Shown piece after piece: positions 33,078-41,956 of a DNA stretch of 55,433 nucleotides. The first letter of the stretch is position 1; every line of letters starts with the position of its first letter. The position numbers were made by a program, and so were the translations under genes. Source of the stretch: Bacteroidales bacterium UBA7258 (GTDB lineage: Bacteria > Bacteroidota > Bacteroidia > Bacteroidales > UBA932). A model generated the notes under the pieces. That model ran no database searches, was not told where the DNA came from, and was given only the letters and a program-made list of their open reading frames with translations. The DNA is taken from assembly GCA_002472565.1 (NCBI GenBank), contig DKSK01000022.1, forward strand, positions 1-55,433, read 5' to 3'.

Positions 33078-33986
33078 ATGAACAAGCTAAAGGCAATACT
33101 AAAATCTGCAAGACTGCGCACCATTCCCCTCTCTGAAGCGGGGATTGTCATGGGCTGCCTGCTTGCGGTGGTGGACTACAAGGTAAACTGGCTGACCATA
33201 GCCATGGTCATGCTTACCGCAGCTTTTCTGCAGATTCTCTCTAACCTCTCCAATGAACTCGGGGACACTCTTAATGGAACGGACCAGGCCGACAGACAGG
33301 GGCCGCATTACAGCCTCCTGAGCGGAGATCTGACAGTCGCAGAGATGAAAAAATGCATAGCGGGAACTGTGGTGCTGTCGGTGATCTCTGGCCTGGCGAT
33401 GATCTGGCTGTCTTTCGGGACGCTTTTTTCCTTTGAGGCCGTCTGTTTCATCTTGCTCGGAGCCGCGGCGATAATTGCCGCGATGAGATACACCCTCGGC
33501 CGTAATCCCTACGGCTACAGGGGACTGGGGGACCTCTACGTCTTCCTTTTCTTCGGGATGGTCACTGTTCTGGGCTCCTATTTCATCTGCGCCCACACAA
33601 TTCACACCCTCTTTGATCTGCTGCCGGCCGCCGCGGTCGGTTTCTTCAGCGTAGGCGTGCTGAATGTCAATAACATACGTGACATAAAGACGGATGCTCC
33701 GAACAGGCTTACCATCGCAGGAAAGCTCGGAGTGAGAAAGGCCCGCATCTACCAGACCCTGCTCATTACCTCAGGTCTGCTGAGCCTGGCCCTTTTCTGC
33801 CTTTTGAGGAACGCCGACTGGCGCCATTGGCTCTGGCTGCTTTGTCTGCCTCTCTATCTGAGGCATCTACAGCTCGTATGGACTCGTGAAGAGAGGGCCC
33901 TCGACCCAGCCCTGCCTCTTCTTGTGATGGCGACCTTCCTGCTTTCCCTGCTTACTGGTTTCGGCTTCTGCGCCTTTCTGCTCTAA
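33078..33986 (+). CDS. menA: 1,4-dihydroxy-2-naphthoate polyprenyltransferase
   Basis: This 302-residue UbiA-superfamily membrane enzyme attaches a polyprenyl chain to dihydroxynaphthoate in menaquinone synthesis. It has about nine membrane segments. The first aspartate-rich region is LSNLSNELGDTLNGTDQADRQGP (about 55-77) and the second is NVNNIRDIKTDAPNRLTIAGKLG (about 194-216), both in the form usual for MenA rather than UbiA or protoheme farnesyltransferase. The downstream gene is menG, which performs the last step of the same pathway. The polyprenyl synthase at 10370 may supply the side chain. Confidence 0.92.
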   Translation: MNKLKAILKSARLRTIPLSEAGIVMGCLLAVVDYKVNWLTIAMVMLTAAFLQILSNLSNELGDTLNGTDQADRQGPHYSLLSGDLTVAEMKKCIAGTVVLSVISGLAMIWLSFGTLFSFEAVCFILLGAAAIIAAMRYTLGRNPYGYRGLGDLYVFLFFGMVTVLGSYFICAHTIHTLFDLLPAAAVGFFSVGVLNVNNIRDIKTDAPNRLTIAGKLGVRKARIYQTLLITSGLLSLALFCLLRNADWRHWLWLLCLPLYLRHLQLVWTREERALDPALPLLVMATFLLSLLTGFGFCAFLL

Positions 33987-34051
33987 GTCCCAAGACGCCA
34001 TATGTCCTTGACTCCCGATGCCCTATCGAGCCCCGATAAACTAATTGCAAG

Positions 34052-34783
34052 ATGCCGAAAAAAGAAAAGATAAAAGAAATGTTCAACGAGATCGCCCCTG
34101 ACTACGATCTGCTGAACCATCTGATGTCCCTTGATGTGGACAAATTCTGGAGAAGGAAAGCCCTGCGCAAAATCGTGCGCAATGGCTCTGAACAAGTGCT
34201 CGACCTGGCCTGTGGGACCGGAGATTTCTCCATAGCCATTGCAAAAAGAATGAAGAAGCTTTCTCCCGAAGGAAAAGGCCATGTACAGGGCATTGATCTT
34301 TCAGAGGGGATGCTTAAGGTCATGGAGGAGAAGGTTTCCGGCGAGGGCCTCTCGGAACTTATCTCCTGCGGAAGAGGGGACGCCGAAAATCTCTCCGAGT
34401 TCGGAGACGGCTCCTTCGACTGCGTCACCATAGCCTTCGGAATCCGCAACTTCGAGAACCGCGAAAAAGGGCTGAGTGAAGCTTTACGAGTACTCCGTCC
34501 CGGCGGAAGACTGGTGATACTGGAATTGTCCATGCCTCTTAACGCCTTGGTACGCAAGCTTTACAGCATATATTTTCTGCATCTCATGCCGAAAATCGGC
34601 GGGAAGATTTCCGGTGATCGTTCAGCCTACAATTACCTCCCGGCATCCGTAGTCCACTTCCCCTCCCAACCTGTTTTCAGGGACACTATTTCTGCCTGCG
34701 GCTTCTCAGGTTCAAAATTCCGCCAGCTCTCTTTCGGAATCTGCACCATGTTCACGGCGGAAAAGCCAAGAGCGGAGCAATAG
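34052..34783 (+). CDS. menG: Demethylmenaquinone methyltransferase
   Basis: This 243-residue SAM-dependent methyltransferase catalyses the last step of menaquinone biosynthesis (UbiE/MenG family). Family blocks are MFNEIAPDYDLLNHLMSLDVDKFWRRKALR (about 10-39, UbiE signature 1), VLDLACGTGDFSIAIAKR (SAM motif), GIDLSEGMLKVMEEK, FDCVTIAFGIRNFENREKGLSEALRVLRPGGRLVILELS (about 127-165) and Y-HFPS in the C-terminal half. In an organism with menA and no sign of ubiquinone genes, the menaquinone role is expected. It lies 65 bases after menA. The small hairpin TATCG-AGCCC-CGATA in that gap is probably not a strong terminator. Confidence 0.95.
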   Translation: MPKKEKIKEMFNEIAPDYDLLNHLMSLDVDKFWRRKALRKIVRNGSEQVLDLACGTGDFSIAIAKRMKKLSPEGKGHVQGIDLSEGMLKVMEEKVSGEGLSELISCGRGDAENLSEFGDGSFDCVTIAFGIRNFENREKGLSEALRVLRPGGRLVILELSMPLNALVRKLYSIYFLHLMPKIGGKISGDRSAYNYLPASVVHFPSQPVFRDTISACGFSGSKFRQLSFGICTMFTAEKPRAEQ

Positions 34784-34852
34784 CCAAGGACTGCGTAAAA
34801 GTAAATTGACACACAATTCCTGAAACATACACACAATCAAATACACTAAAAT

Positions 34853-36049
34853 ATGAAAAAACTGATTTTCTCCGCCTTGGCGGCCGTATCGGCAGCTTGG
34901 GCATTGAACGCCCAGCAGGCTCTCGGCCCTGGCACCGGCTTGATTTCACCCGAAATCAACCCCGACCATTCCGTTACTTTCAGGCTCTACAGCCCTAAGG
35001 CTATAACCGTCTCTGTCACAGGCGACTTCCTGCCGGCAAAGGCCGTCGAAGTAGAAATGGCCGGGCAGAAGCTCACTGCCATGGTCGATGGCAGCGCAGA
35101 AATGACCCAGGACCAGAACGGAGTATGGACCTACACATCCGCCCCTCTCGAAGGCGAACTATATTCCTACAGTTTCCTTGTCAACGGGCAAAAGGCTATG
35201 GATCCCTCCAACGTATATTTCAAGAGGGACGTAGCGACTTGGGTCAACTACTTCACCATCAGTGCATCCAAGGGCGACAAGGGCTATTGGTATGAGGTCC
35301 GTGACACTCCTCACGGAACAGTTTCGAAGCAGTGGTACACAAGCCCTAAGCTCGGAGGTGCGCTGCGCCGTATGACCGTCTACACTCCGGCAGGCTATGA
35401 AAATGGCAAGGGAAAGTATCCTGTGCTCTACCTTCTCCATGGCTCCGGAGGGGACGAGGACGCCTGGCAGGATCTCGGCCGTGCAGTCCAGATCTTGGAC
35501 AATCTGATCGCCGAGGGCAAGGCCGAACCCATGATAGTTGTCATGCCAAACGGGGTGTATTTCAACAATGCCGCTCCGGGCTATGCCGTCAACATGTTTC
35601 AGCCTACCTTGACCAATTCAAGGTCAAGTTCAACAAAGGAAATCGAGGATAGCTTCCCGGATGTGATTTCATTCATAGAAAGTCATTATAGGGTGGCAAA
35701 AGGCTCCGGCAACCGCGCTGTCGCCGGTCTTTCCATGGGCGGAAGACAGGCTTGCGCCCTTTCTCGCCGTTATCCAGACACGTTCGGCTATGTCGGTATG
35801 TTCTCCGGGGTTTCTCCAATAGAGAGCGCAGAAGATGAGAACAACATCGCCTCCCAGTTCAAGTCGGGTCCAAAGCTCTATTGGATAGGAGTCGGCTCAG
35901 CGGACGGAGTAAAGGCGAACTGCGACAGGCTGCGCAGCTACTGCGACGCCCACGGATATAAATATGAGTATTACGAGTCCGATGGCGGCCACACCTGGCG
36001 CAACTGGAGAGTCTATCTCACACTCTTCACGCAGAAACTCTTCAAATAG
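34853..36049 (+). CDS. Secreted CE1-type esterase with N-terminal immunoglobulin-like domain
   Basis: This 398-residue exported enzyme has the signal peptide MKKLIFSALAAVSAAWALNAQQ. Residues of about 25-140 form an esterase N-terminal E-set domain related to CBM48 (SVTFRLYSPKAITVSVTGDF). Then comes an alpha/beta-hydrolase of the esterase D/feruloyl esterase type: YPVLYLLHGSGGDEDAW (oxyanion region), nucleophile Ser in AVAGLSMGGRQACALS, and the catalytic His in ESDGGHTWRNWRVYL. Such enzymes in gut Bacteroidales remove feruloyl or acetyl groups from xylan and similar polysaccharides. No SusC/SusD genes are adjacent, so it is not in a classical polysaccharide utilisation locus. No clear TAnnTTTG promoter was seen upstream. 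Confidence 0.88.
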   Translation: MKKLIFSALAAVSAAWALNAQQALGPGTGLISPEINPDHSVTFRLYSPKAITVSVTGDFLPAKAVEVEMAGQKLTAMVDGSAEMTQDQNGVWTYTSAPLEGELYSYSFLVNGQKAMDPSNVYFKRDVATWVNYFTISASKGDKGYWYEVRDTPHGTVSKQWYTSPKLGGALRRMTVYTPAGYENGKGKYPVLYLLHGSGGDEDAWQDLGRAVQILDNLIAEGKAEPMIVVMPNGVYFNNAAPGYAVNMFQPTLTNSRSSSTKEIEDSFPDVISFIESHYRVAKGSGNRAVAGLSMGGRQACALSRRYPDTFGYVGMFSGVSPIESAEDENNIASQFKSGPKLYWIGVGSADGVKANCDRLRSYCDAHGYKYEYYESDGGHTWRNWRVYLTLFTQKLFK

Positions 36050-36112
36050 GATTGGGGAAAAGGAGGACTGCCGTGCTCATGGGTGGTTGCACGATGGCAT
36101 TGTGTGGCGTGG

Positions 36113-37405
36113 CTATTTTTCGAGGAATTGGAAGGTAAGAATGACATCACCGAAGCGTGCCTCTGTGTTGTTATATTTATCAAGGTAGGAGGAAGAGAGC
36201 TGGCCTCTCCAGACGATGTCATCTCGGACATTGAGTGGCAAGCTGATTTCATACCCATAAGACTTGGACTTAATCTTGACATATCCCGAACACTTCCATT
36301 CGGTCCTGGTGCCTCCGTCATCTTCGGCTGCCATGAATGCAATGGATTCAAGCTGGTCTGTCCAATCCGAAACCAGGACAGCGTTGAAAGGTTTCTCGAC
36401 ACCTACTTCTTTTCGTTTTACGACTATCATGAAATCCGTCACTTGGGGTGTATAGAGACGCATCTCGGCTTCGGTCGAAGCAGTGAAATCCTCTACGGCT
36501 CCACATTTGATGAAGAATTCTGAGGCGCCTGCAAACCAAGGGTCGAAGTTTCTCAGCACCTTTATATTCTTAAGTATCAGGGTTTTAACCTTGGAGAGGG
36601 AGGCGGGCGCGGTGGCGGAAGGGGCGCAGGCTAGGGTCGGGCGCGGGGATTTTTTACCGATGATGATTTCACCTCCGGTGGAGCCCCAGTCGGGGTCTTG
36701 ACGCCTCAACATCTCAAGTGACTCATAATAGCTGTCATCATTGCGATTCACGACCCAGACAGGATTCGACTGCGCCAGTGATTCGTCAACCATCAGGGTC
36801 TCTATTGTCCCGTCAGGACGTCGGCGATAGCCTACGTTTACGGAGGAACCATCTTCGGGATCGAAGGTGATTATGGGTCCGGTCTTTCCGTCCCAATTTT
36901 CGCTGTATGGCCAATATATCTGGATATCTGAACTTTGCAGCGCCTTGAGGTAGTCCTCCGGGGTGAAACCTTCGTTCCCGGAAGAATAGCCTTCGTCGCC
37001 GGACCTGACCGGGATGATGGGACTTGACTTAGTGGCGGGCACGCCGTTTTCAAGGATATAGCTGGAAATCAGGTCTTTGAGCGGACTGTCATAACTAAGG
37101 ACCTCGGTTTTAAGGCCCAGGGCCCTGGTCTCGGCATCCCCGACTCCTGAACCCGGTTCGCGGAAGAGATCCGACATTGTATACTCTTCGTCATAGCCGT
37201 TGTCGGAAGAAGCGCTTACTGCATCATGGACTTCTCCAACCTGTCCCGATCCCAGAGGCAGTTTTGAAAGGATCATGGCAACGGCTTCCTGTGATACCCA
37301 AGGCGTGTCTTGGCTGGTCTGCTTTTCGCCCGAATGGTCAATTTTCTCGCATGAGGAGGCTATCACGGATAGCCCGATGATAAGGATGGAACTAACTTTT
37401 CTCAT
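36113..37405 (-). CDS. Unrecognised exported lipoprotein
   Basis: This is a 430-residue protein that I do not recognise. The start at 37405 gives MRKVSSILIIGLSVIASSCEK, a lipoprotein signal peptide with Cys near residue 19. A longer in-frame start at 37438 would bury it. The first 200 residues are Ser-, Gly-, Asp- and Glu-rich with little predicted hydrophobic core. A central block (DIQIYWPYSENWDGKTGPIITFDPEDG, about 168-194) and the C-terminal half (ILKNIKVLRNFDPWFAGASEFFIKC, then beta-rich strands to FGDVILTFQFLEK) look folded. No catalytic motif stands out. It is a monocistronic gene convergent to the CE1 esterase (63 bases) and downstream of prmC. Confidence 0.75.
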   Translation of the reverse strand: MRKVSSILIIGLSVIASSCEKIDHSGEKQTSQDTPWVSQEAVAMILSKLPLGSGQVGEVHDAVSASSDNGYDEEYTMSDLFREPGSGVGDAETRALGLKTEVLSYDSPLKDLISSYILENGVPATKSSPIIPVRSGDEGYSSGNEGFTPEDYLKALQSSDIQIYWPYSENWDGKTGPIITFDPEDGSSVNVGYRRRPDGTIETLMVDESLAQSNPVWVVNRNDDSYYESLEMLRRQDPDWGSTGGEIIIGKKSPRPTLACAPSATAPASLSKVKTLILKNIKVLRNFDPWFAGASEFFIKCGAVEDFTASTEAEMRLYTPQVTDFMIVVKRKEVGVEKPFNAVLVSDWTDQLESIAFMAAEDDGGTRTEWKCSGYVKIKSKSYGYEISLPLNVRDDIVWRGQLSSSYLDKYNNTEARFGDVILTFQFLEK

Positions 37406-37449
37406 AGCGCACAATAATTTATGGCTTCTGCAAAGCACGGAAAAGTTAT

Positions 37450-37473
37450 CCGCTTGATGAAATAATCAAACGG
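37450..37473 (-). terminator. Hairpin after prmC
   Basis: CCG-C-TTGAT and ATCAA-A-CGG form a short imperfect stem in the 95-base gap between prmC and the lipoprotein gene, followed on the minus strand by ATAACTTTT. It may end the PBP1A-ddl-prmC transcript. The stem is short, so support is modest. Confidence 0.4.
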
Positions 37474-37500
37474 CTATTTTAACATCGTGTAATGGACGTG

Positions 37501-38445
37501 CTAGAAGCAGGTTTTCCGGAAGACAATCAGGCGATTTTGTCCGCGAAAGTCCTTCCTGATTTGCGAATCGAAGCGTGCTTCGGTGAAAACTTCGGCTGTT
37601 TCGGGTCCAAGGTCTTCATTGATTTCGACTATACCAATGCCCTCCGGTGACAGAAGTCTTTCTGCGATACGAGCTATGGCTTTGTAGAATTTGAGAGGGT
37701 CTGAGTCGGGGACGAAGAGGGCGATGGCTGGTTCATGGTCGAGGACGTTGGGGCGCATTTCGATTTTCTCCCTTTCGAGAATGTAGGGCGGATTTGACAG
37801 AATCACGTCCGCGCTACCGAAGGTCTCCGAAATGAGAGCGGGGGCATCTGGTGTAAGGATGTCGCATTTTGCAAAGGCCGGACGGCGGAAGCCACTGGGG
37901 AAGGTCACCGCAGAGGCGGAAAGAGGCCCGGAAGCAGCTCCAGAGTGGGTAGGCTTCTGATTCTCGGCGACTTCGAGGGCGCCGTCGGAGATGTCAAGGC
38001 CGAGGACGCGGACGCCGGCGTTGTCGAGAGCTATGGTCCATGCGATGCATCCGGAGCCGGTGCAGAGATCTAGAACGGTGGCGCTGGACTGAGTATCGAG
38101 GTCGTTGACGCGGGAGCGGAGGAAGGTTTCGGCGGCATAGCAGAGCTCTTCGGTCTCGGGACGCGGAATCAGGACCCTCGGGTCAACATGAAAGCGCCTC
38201 CCGCAGAAATCGGCGGCTCCGGTCACGTATTGGACCGGCTCTCCTCCGGCAAGCCTGTCGGCCGCTTCGGAAAGAAGGCCTGCCTTGGACTGCGGAATCT
38301 CAAAGTCCGGATGAAGGATGTGGGTGTGACGCTTGACCCCGAGCAAGTCTTCCACAAGAATCAGGACAAGACTGCGGGCCTCCACCGCAGGGTAGAGGCC
38401 CGTCAGTCGTGCCGTAGTATCGGAGATGAAATCCTTGAGCAGCAA
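37501..38445 (-). CDS. prmC: Peptide chain release factor N5-glutamine methyltransferase
   Basis: This 314-residue SAM-dependent enzyme methylates the Gln of the GGQ motif in release factors RF1 and RF2. Family landmarks are PVQYVTGAADFCGRRFHVDPRVLIPRPETEELC (about 74-106), the SAM motif VLDLCTGSGCIAWTIAL (about 123-139), LGLDISDGALEVA, and the catalytic DVILSNPPYI (about 210-220). A Ser/Ala/Gly-rich insertion near 168-186 makes it slightly longer than the usual 280 residues. It starts 4 bases after the ddl stop and is probably the last gene of the PBP1A-ddl-prmC unit. Confidence 0.94.
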   Translation of the reverse strand: MLLKDFISDTTARLTGLYPAVEARSLVLILVEDLLGVKRHTHILHPDFEIPQSKAGLLSEAADRLAGGEPVQYVTGAADFCGRRFHVDPRVLIPRPETEELCYAAETFLRSRVNDLDTQSSATVLDLCTGSGCIAWTIALDNAGVRVLGLDISDGALEVAENQKPTHSGAASGPLSASAVTFPSGFRRPAFAKCDILTPDAPALISETFGSADVILSNPPYILEREKIEMRPNVLDHEPAIALFVPDSDPLKFYKAIARIAERLLSPEGIGIVEINEDLGPETAEVFTEARFDSQIRKDFRGQNRLIVFRKTCF

Positions 38446-38449
38446 ATCT

Positions 38450-39466
38450 CTATGAATTCTCTATGATCGAAGAAAGGAAGTCAGTCATGTCAAGTCCCGC
38501 GGTACGCACCATCTTAGGCACGAGCGAGGCGCTGGTCATTCCAGGAATAGTGTTGACCTCGAGGAAATAGAGGCCGTCTTCGGCATAGATATAATCCATC
38601 CTCACTACTCCCGAGCAGCCGAGATAGGAATAGATCTCACGCGTAGTCTTTTGGATTTCCTCACGAAGAGAGTCGTCGATCTGAGCTGGGCAGACCTCCT
38701 TGCTATGACCGTTATATTTCGCGTCATAATCGAAATACTCATTCTCCGTCACTATCTCAATGACAGGAAGCGCCGAAACTTTCTCACCGTCGAAATAGGC
38801 CGCGCAGGTAAACTCACGGCCCTTTATGGCCTTCTCTATGATGACGGTAGGGCCCTCGGAGAAGGCGTAGTTGATGGCCGTAGGTAGTTCTTCCGCCTTG
38901 CCCACCTTAGTGATTCCAAAGCTGGAACCGCCGTCAGTAGGCTTCACGAAGACAGGAAGCCCAAGCTTGGCAACAGCCTTCGCAGACCTCTCATCGACAT
39001 TCTGGCCCTTGCGGACGAGGGTGTCAGGGGCGAGCTTCACGATTTCAGCGTCACGCAGATAGCTCTTGCAGCTGTATTTGTCGAAGGCTACGGTGCTGAC
39101 ATAGGCGCTGCAGCTGCTGAAAGGGACCTTCAGCATCTCGAGATAGCCCTGTAGCAGACCATTCTCGCCTGGAGTTCCATGCTGGACTATGTAGGCGTAG
39201 TCGAAAACTATCTTTTCTCCGAGGACTTCCACGGAAAAATCATTCTTGTTGATCTCAGGCCTTGAGCCTTCAGGGAAGGTAACCCTCATGGAGTCTTTCT
39301 TTTTATAGGCCACGAGCTGCCACTTTCCGAACCTCGCGAAGATTTCATAGATGGAATACTTCGTACCATCGATGCGAGACGCGACAAATTCACCGCTGCG
39401 GCAGCTGACCTCCCACTCGGAGGAATCACTGCCGTAAATCACCGCAATGTTCTTGTACTTTGTCAT
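38450..39466 (-). CDS. ddl: D-alanine--D-alanine ligase
   Basis: This 338-residue ATP-grasp enzyme joins two D-alanines for the peptidoglycan stem peptide. The N-terminal domain begins KNIAVIYGSDSSEWEVSCRSGEFVA. The family block HGTPGENGLLQGYLEMLKVPFSSC (about 96-119) corresponds to HGxxGEDGxxQG. GLPVFVKPTDGGSSFGITKV is the ATP lid region. The C-terminal catalytic block is VVRMDYIYAEDGLYFLEVNTIPGMTSASLVP (about 285-315) with the Mg-binding Glu-Val-Asn. It sits between PBP1A and prmC, in keeping with a cell-wall role. Confidence 0.96.
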   Translation of the reverse strand: MTKYKNIAVIYGSDSSEWEVSCRSGEFVASRIDGTKYSIYEIFARFGKWQLVAYKKKDSMRVTFPEGSRPEINKNDFSVEVLGEKIVFDYAYIVQHGTPGENGLLQGYLEMLKVPFSSCSAYVSTVAFDKYSCKSYLRDAEIVKLAPDTLVRKGQNVDERSAKAVAKLGLPVFVKPTDGGSSFGITKVGKAEELPTAINYAFSEGPTVIIEKAIKGREFTCAAYFDGEKVSALPVIEIVTENEYFDYDAKYNGHSKEVCPAQIDDSLREEIQKTTREIYSYLGCSGVVRMDYIYAEDGLYFLEVNTIPGMTSASLVPKMVRTAGLDMTDFLSSIIENS

Positions 39467-39489
39467 ATAGGAATTATTGAAAGAAATAC

Positions 39490-41844
39490 TTAGTCGAAAT
39501 AATAATCCTCCTCGCTCTGCACCTGATTCTGGGAGCTGTCGGAGCCCTGGCCGCTTCCGCAGCCGTAAGGATCCATATGGGCGGGAGCTATGAATTTATC
39601 AGAAGCCGAAACTCCGCAGGTCCCGTCGGCCAGAACCTTCTTCATGAAGATGCCCCATATCGGCAGGGCCATGTTGGCGCCCTGACCGAGATAGCTGTTG
39701 GAGAAGTGCACCTGACGGTCCTCTGCTCCGGACCAGATTCCGGCGGTGATGGTAGGAGTATAGCCGATGAACCAGCCGTCGGCATTGTCATTGGTCGTTC
39801 CGGTCTTACCGGCAATTTGGCCCGTAAGGCCATATCTTCCGCGCAGCCTTCCGCCCGTGCCTCCGTTCACCACGGCCTGCATCATCTGGACCATCTTGTA
39901 AGCTGTCTGCTCGCTGATGGCCTCGGAACGGCGCGGAGTGAACTCGGAAAGGACGTTGCCCTCAGAATCTTCGATCCTGGTCACGAAAATAGGTTCGATG
40001 TGTACGCCTCTCGAAGGGAAGGTGTTGTATGCGGCCACCTGCTCGAAGAGAGAAAGGTCGCAGGAACCCACACAGAGGGCCGGCACCTCGTCAAGATGGC
40101 TCTTGATGCCCATCTTATGCATCATATCGGCCATGGCGTGAGGCCCGAACTGTTTCATCAGGTAGGCCGAAATATTGTCGGAACTCTGGGCCAGGCCCCA
40201 TTGCAGGGTCACGGTCTTGCCGATGGAGGCGGCTTTTTCATCGCTGCGCGGGGTCCAGGTGTCTCCGCTCTCGAGGATGATGGTCTGAGGGACGTCGACC
40301 ACCTCGGTGCAAGGGGCAAGGCCTTCCTGCATGGCGAGGGCGTAGATGAAAGGCTTGGCGGTCGAACCAACCTGCCTCTTGCCCTGACGCACATTGTCAT
40401 ACTTGAAATAGCGGTAGTTAGGCCCGCCCACGTAGGCGAGCACATTGCCGGTCTCAGGCTGGACTGCCATGAAAGAAGCCCTGATGAAAGACTTATAGTA
40501 CCTGATCGAATCGTCAGGAGTCATTGTCGTGTCGATGTAACCCTTCTTGTTCCAGGCGAAGACCCTCATCCGAGAAGGCTGACTGAAACTCTTGAGGATC
40601 TGAGCCTCGCTCGCCCCGTCGTCCTTCATCATGCGCCAGCGGTCGCTCCAGCGCCTTGCCTGCTGCATCACGCGCTCGCGGGTCGCGGGGTCGACGTCAT
40701 TGGCGAAAGGCGCATTAGTTTTGTACTTCATCTCGGCGTTGAAACTCTTCTGGAGAGAAGCCAGATGCTCCGCGACGGCCTCTTCGGCATATTGTTGCAT
40801 CTTGAAGTTGATGGTCGTATAAATCCTCAGGCCGTCTCTGTCGAGGTCATAGAGAGAGCCGTCCGGCTTCGGATTCTTGTTGATCCAGCCGTAGAGCCCG
40901 TCGGAGGCCCAGAGCGTAGAATCATATCTGAAATCTTCCACCTGGGCATAGTCATGCCTGCGAGGCTTGGCGGCCCTCATGTATTTCTTGAGCATGTCCC
41001 TGAAATATGGAGCATGGCCTGCGTTATGATCCTGAACCTGGTAGTCAAGGACTATAGGCAGCCTCTCAAGCGAATCAAGTTCATCCTTGGTGATATAGCC
41101 TGCCTTCTCCATGCGGCTGAGGACAAAATTGCGTCTGGTGAGGGACTGCTCCGGATGGAGATGAGGATTGTATCTGGTAGGCTTGTTGACCATACCCACC
41201 AGCGTCGCGCTCTCCTCGACCGTCAGGTCAGCAGGATCCTTGGCGAAGAAGGTCTCCGAGGCCGCCTTTATGCCGTAGGCGCTGCTCCCGAAGAAGACTG
41301 CGTTGAGATACATGTCGACGATCTCCTCCTTGGTGTAATTCCTTTCGAGCTTCACGGCCGTTATCCACTCCTTGAGCTTTATCCATACCATCTTTACCTG
41401 ATAGACTCCCGGAATGCGGCTGCTCGCGTCAGCCCTCGGGTAGAGGGTCTTCGCCAGCTGCTGGGTTATGGTGCTGCCGCCTCCCTGGTCGCTTTTGCCC
41501 AGGAGAAGAGTCTTGAAGAATACTCGTCCGAGCCCCCGGAAATCTATCCCGGAATGTTTGTAGAAACGCCTGTCCTCCGTGGCCACGGCCGCCTCTATCG
41601 TAGAGGGGGCGAGGTCTTCATAGCTAACGTAGGAACGATTCTCTATATGATACGTAGTAAGGACCTGTCCGTCAGAAGCGAGGACCTGAGTGGCAAGTTT
41701 GCTGTCTGGGTGCTCCAGTTCCTCGAATGACGGGATGTCCGCGAAGGCCCATACGAGCAGGATGAGGAAGAGAAGGAACGCAAAAGGCAGCGTGACTATG
41801 ATCCAGAACCATTTCGTAAGTCTGTGTGTCGTCTTCCCGGTCAT
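39490..41844 (-). CDS. Bifunctional penicillin-binding protein 1A (class A PBP)
   Basis: This 784-residue inner-membrane enzyme has an N-terminal helix (FWIIVTLPFAFLLFLILLVWAF), a GT51 transglycosylase domain with EDRRFYKHSGIDFRG (about 91-105) and GGSTITQQLAKTL, and a transpeptidase domain. The latter carries Ser of RQVGSTAKPFIY (SxxK, about 485), SSDN and KTGT of IAGKTGTTNDNADGWF (about 690). It polymerises and cross-links peptidoglycan. The C-terminal tail is short and Ser/Gln/Asp-rich. A candidate TAATTTTG promoter box lies 22 bases upstream. It is followed by ddl and prmC. The opposite strand carries a very long open frame with no coding features, caused by codon bias. Confidence 0.95.
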   Translation of the reverse strand: MTGKTTHRLTKWFWIIVTLPFAFLLFLILLVWAFADIPSFEELEHPDSKLATQVLASDGQVLTTYHIENRSYVSYEDLAPSTIEAAVATEDRRFYKHSGIDFRGLGRVFFKTLLLGKSDQGGGSTITQQLAKTLYPRADASSRIPGVYQVKMVWIKLKEWITAVKLERNYTKEEIVDMYLNAVFFGSSAYGIKAASETFFAKDPADLTVEESATLVGMVNKPTRYNPHLHPEQSLTRRNFVLSRMEKAGYITKDELDSLERLPIVLDYQVQDHNAGHAPYFRDMLKKYMRAAKPRRHDYAQVEDFRYDSTLWASDGLYGWINKNPKPDGSLYDLDRDGLRIYTTINFKMQQYAEEAVAEHLASLQKSFNAEMKYKTNAPFANDVDPATRERVMQQARRWSDRWRMMKDDGASEAQILKSFSQPSRMRVFAWNKKGYIDTTMTPDDSIRYYKSFIRASFMAVQPETGNVLAYVGGPNYRYFKYDNVRQGKRQVGSTAKPFIYALAMQEGLAPCTEVVDVPQTIILESGDTWTPRSDEKAASIGKTVTLQWGLAQSSDNISAYLMKQFGPHAMADMMHKMGIKSHLDEVPALCVGSCDLSLFEQVAAYNTFPSRGVHIEPIFVTRIEDSEGNVLSEFTPRRSEAISEQTAYKMVQMMQAVVNGGTGGRLRGRYGLTGQIAGKTGTTNDNADGWFIGYTPTITAGIWSGAEDRQVHFSNSYLGQGANMALPIWGIFMKKVLADGTCGVSASDKFIAPAHMDPYGCGSGQGSDSSQNQVQSEEDYYFD

Positions 41845-41865
41845 TTTTCATTCTATAATATAAGA

Positions 41866-41873
41866 CAAAATTA
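41866..41873 (-). promoter_or_regulatory. -7 box TAATTTTG for PBP1A-ddl-prmC
   Basis: On the minus strand TAATTTTG lies 22 bases before the PBP1A ATG, in the divergent gap shared with topA. It matches TAnnTTTG. A -33 element is not evident. Confidence 0.5.
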
Positions 41874-41910
41874 ACTATAAAATTTGGAAATTTGCCGTGT
41901 TTGAAATTTC

Positions 41911-41943
41911 TTTGCAAGCGCAAAGGCACAAAAACTATTTTTG
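41911..41943 (+). promoter_or_regulatory. -33/-7 promoter of topA
   Basis: TTTG (41911-41914), 21 bases, then TATTTTTG (41936-41943) make a complete Bacteroidota promoter. The -7 box ends 13 bases before the topA ATG at 41957, so the leader is only a few bases long. Confidence 0.7.
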
Positions 41944-41956
41944 CAGAGAAAGATTT

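Noticed and set aside
34804..34835. TTGACA near 34804 as a sigma70 -35 box for the CE1 esterase
   Set aside because: Bacteroidota primary promoters do not use TTGACA/TATAAT, and no matching -10 lies at 17 bases. It is probably chance.
39577..41730. A 717-codon open frame on the plus strand opposite PBP1A
   Set aside because: It is exactly antisense to a gene with full catalytic motifs and has no recognisable domain. Long antisense frames of this kind arise from GC-biased third positions.
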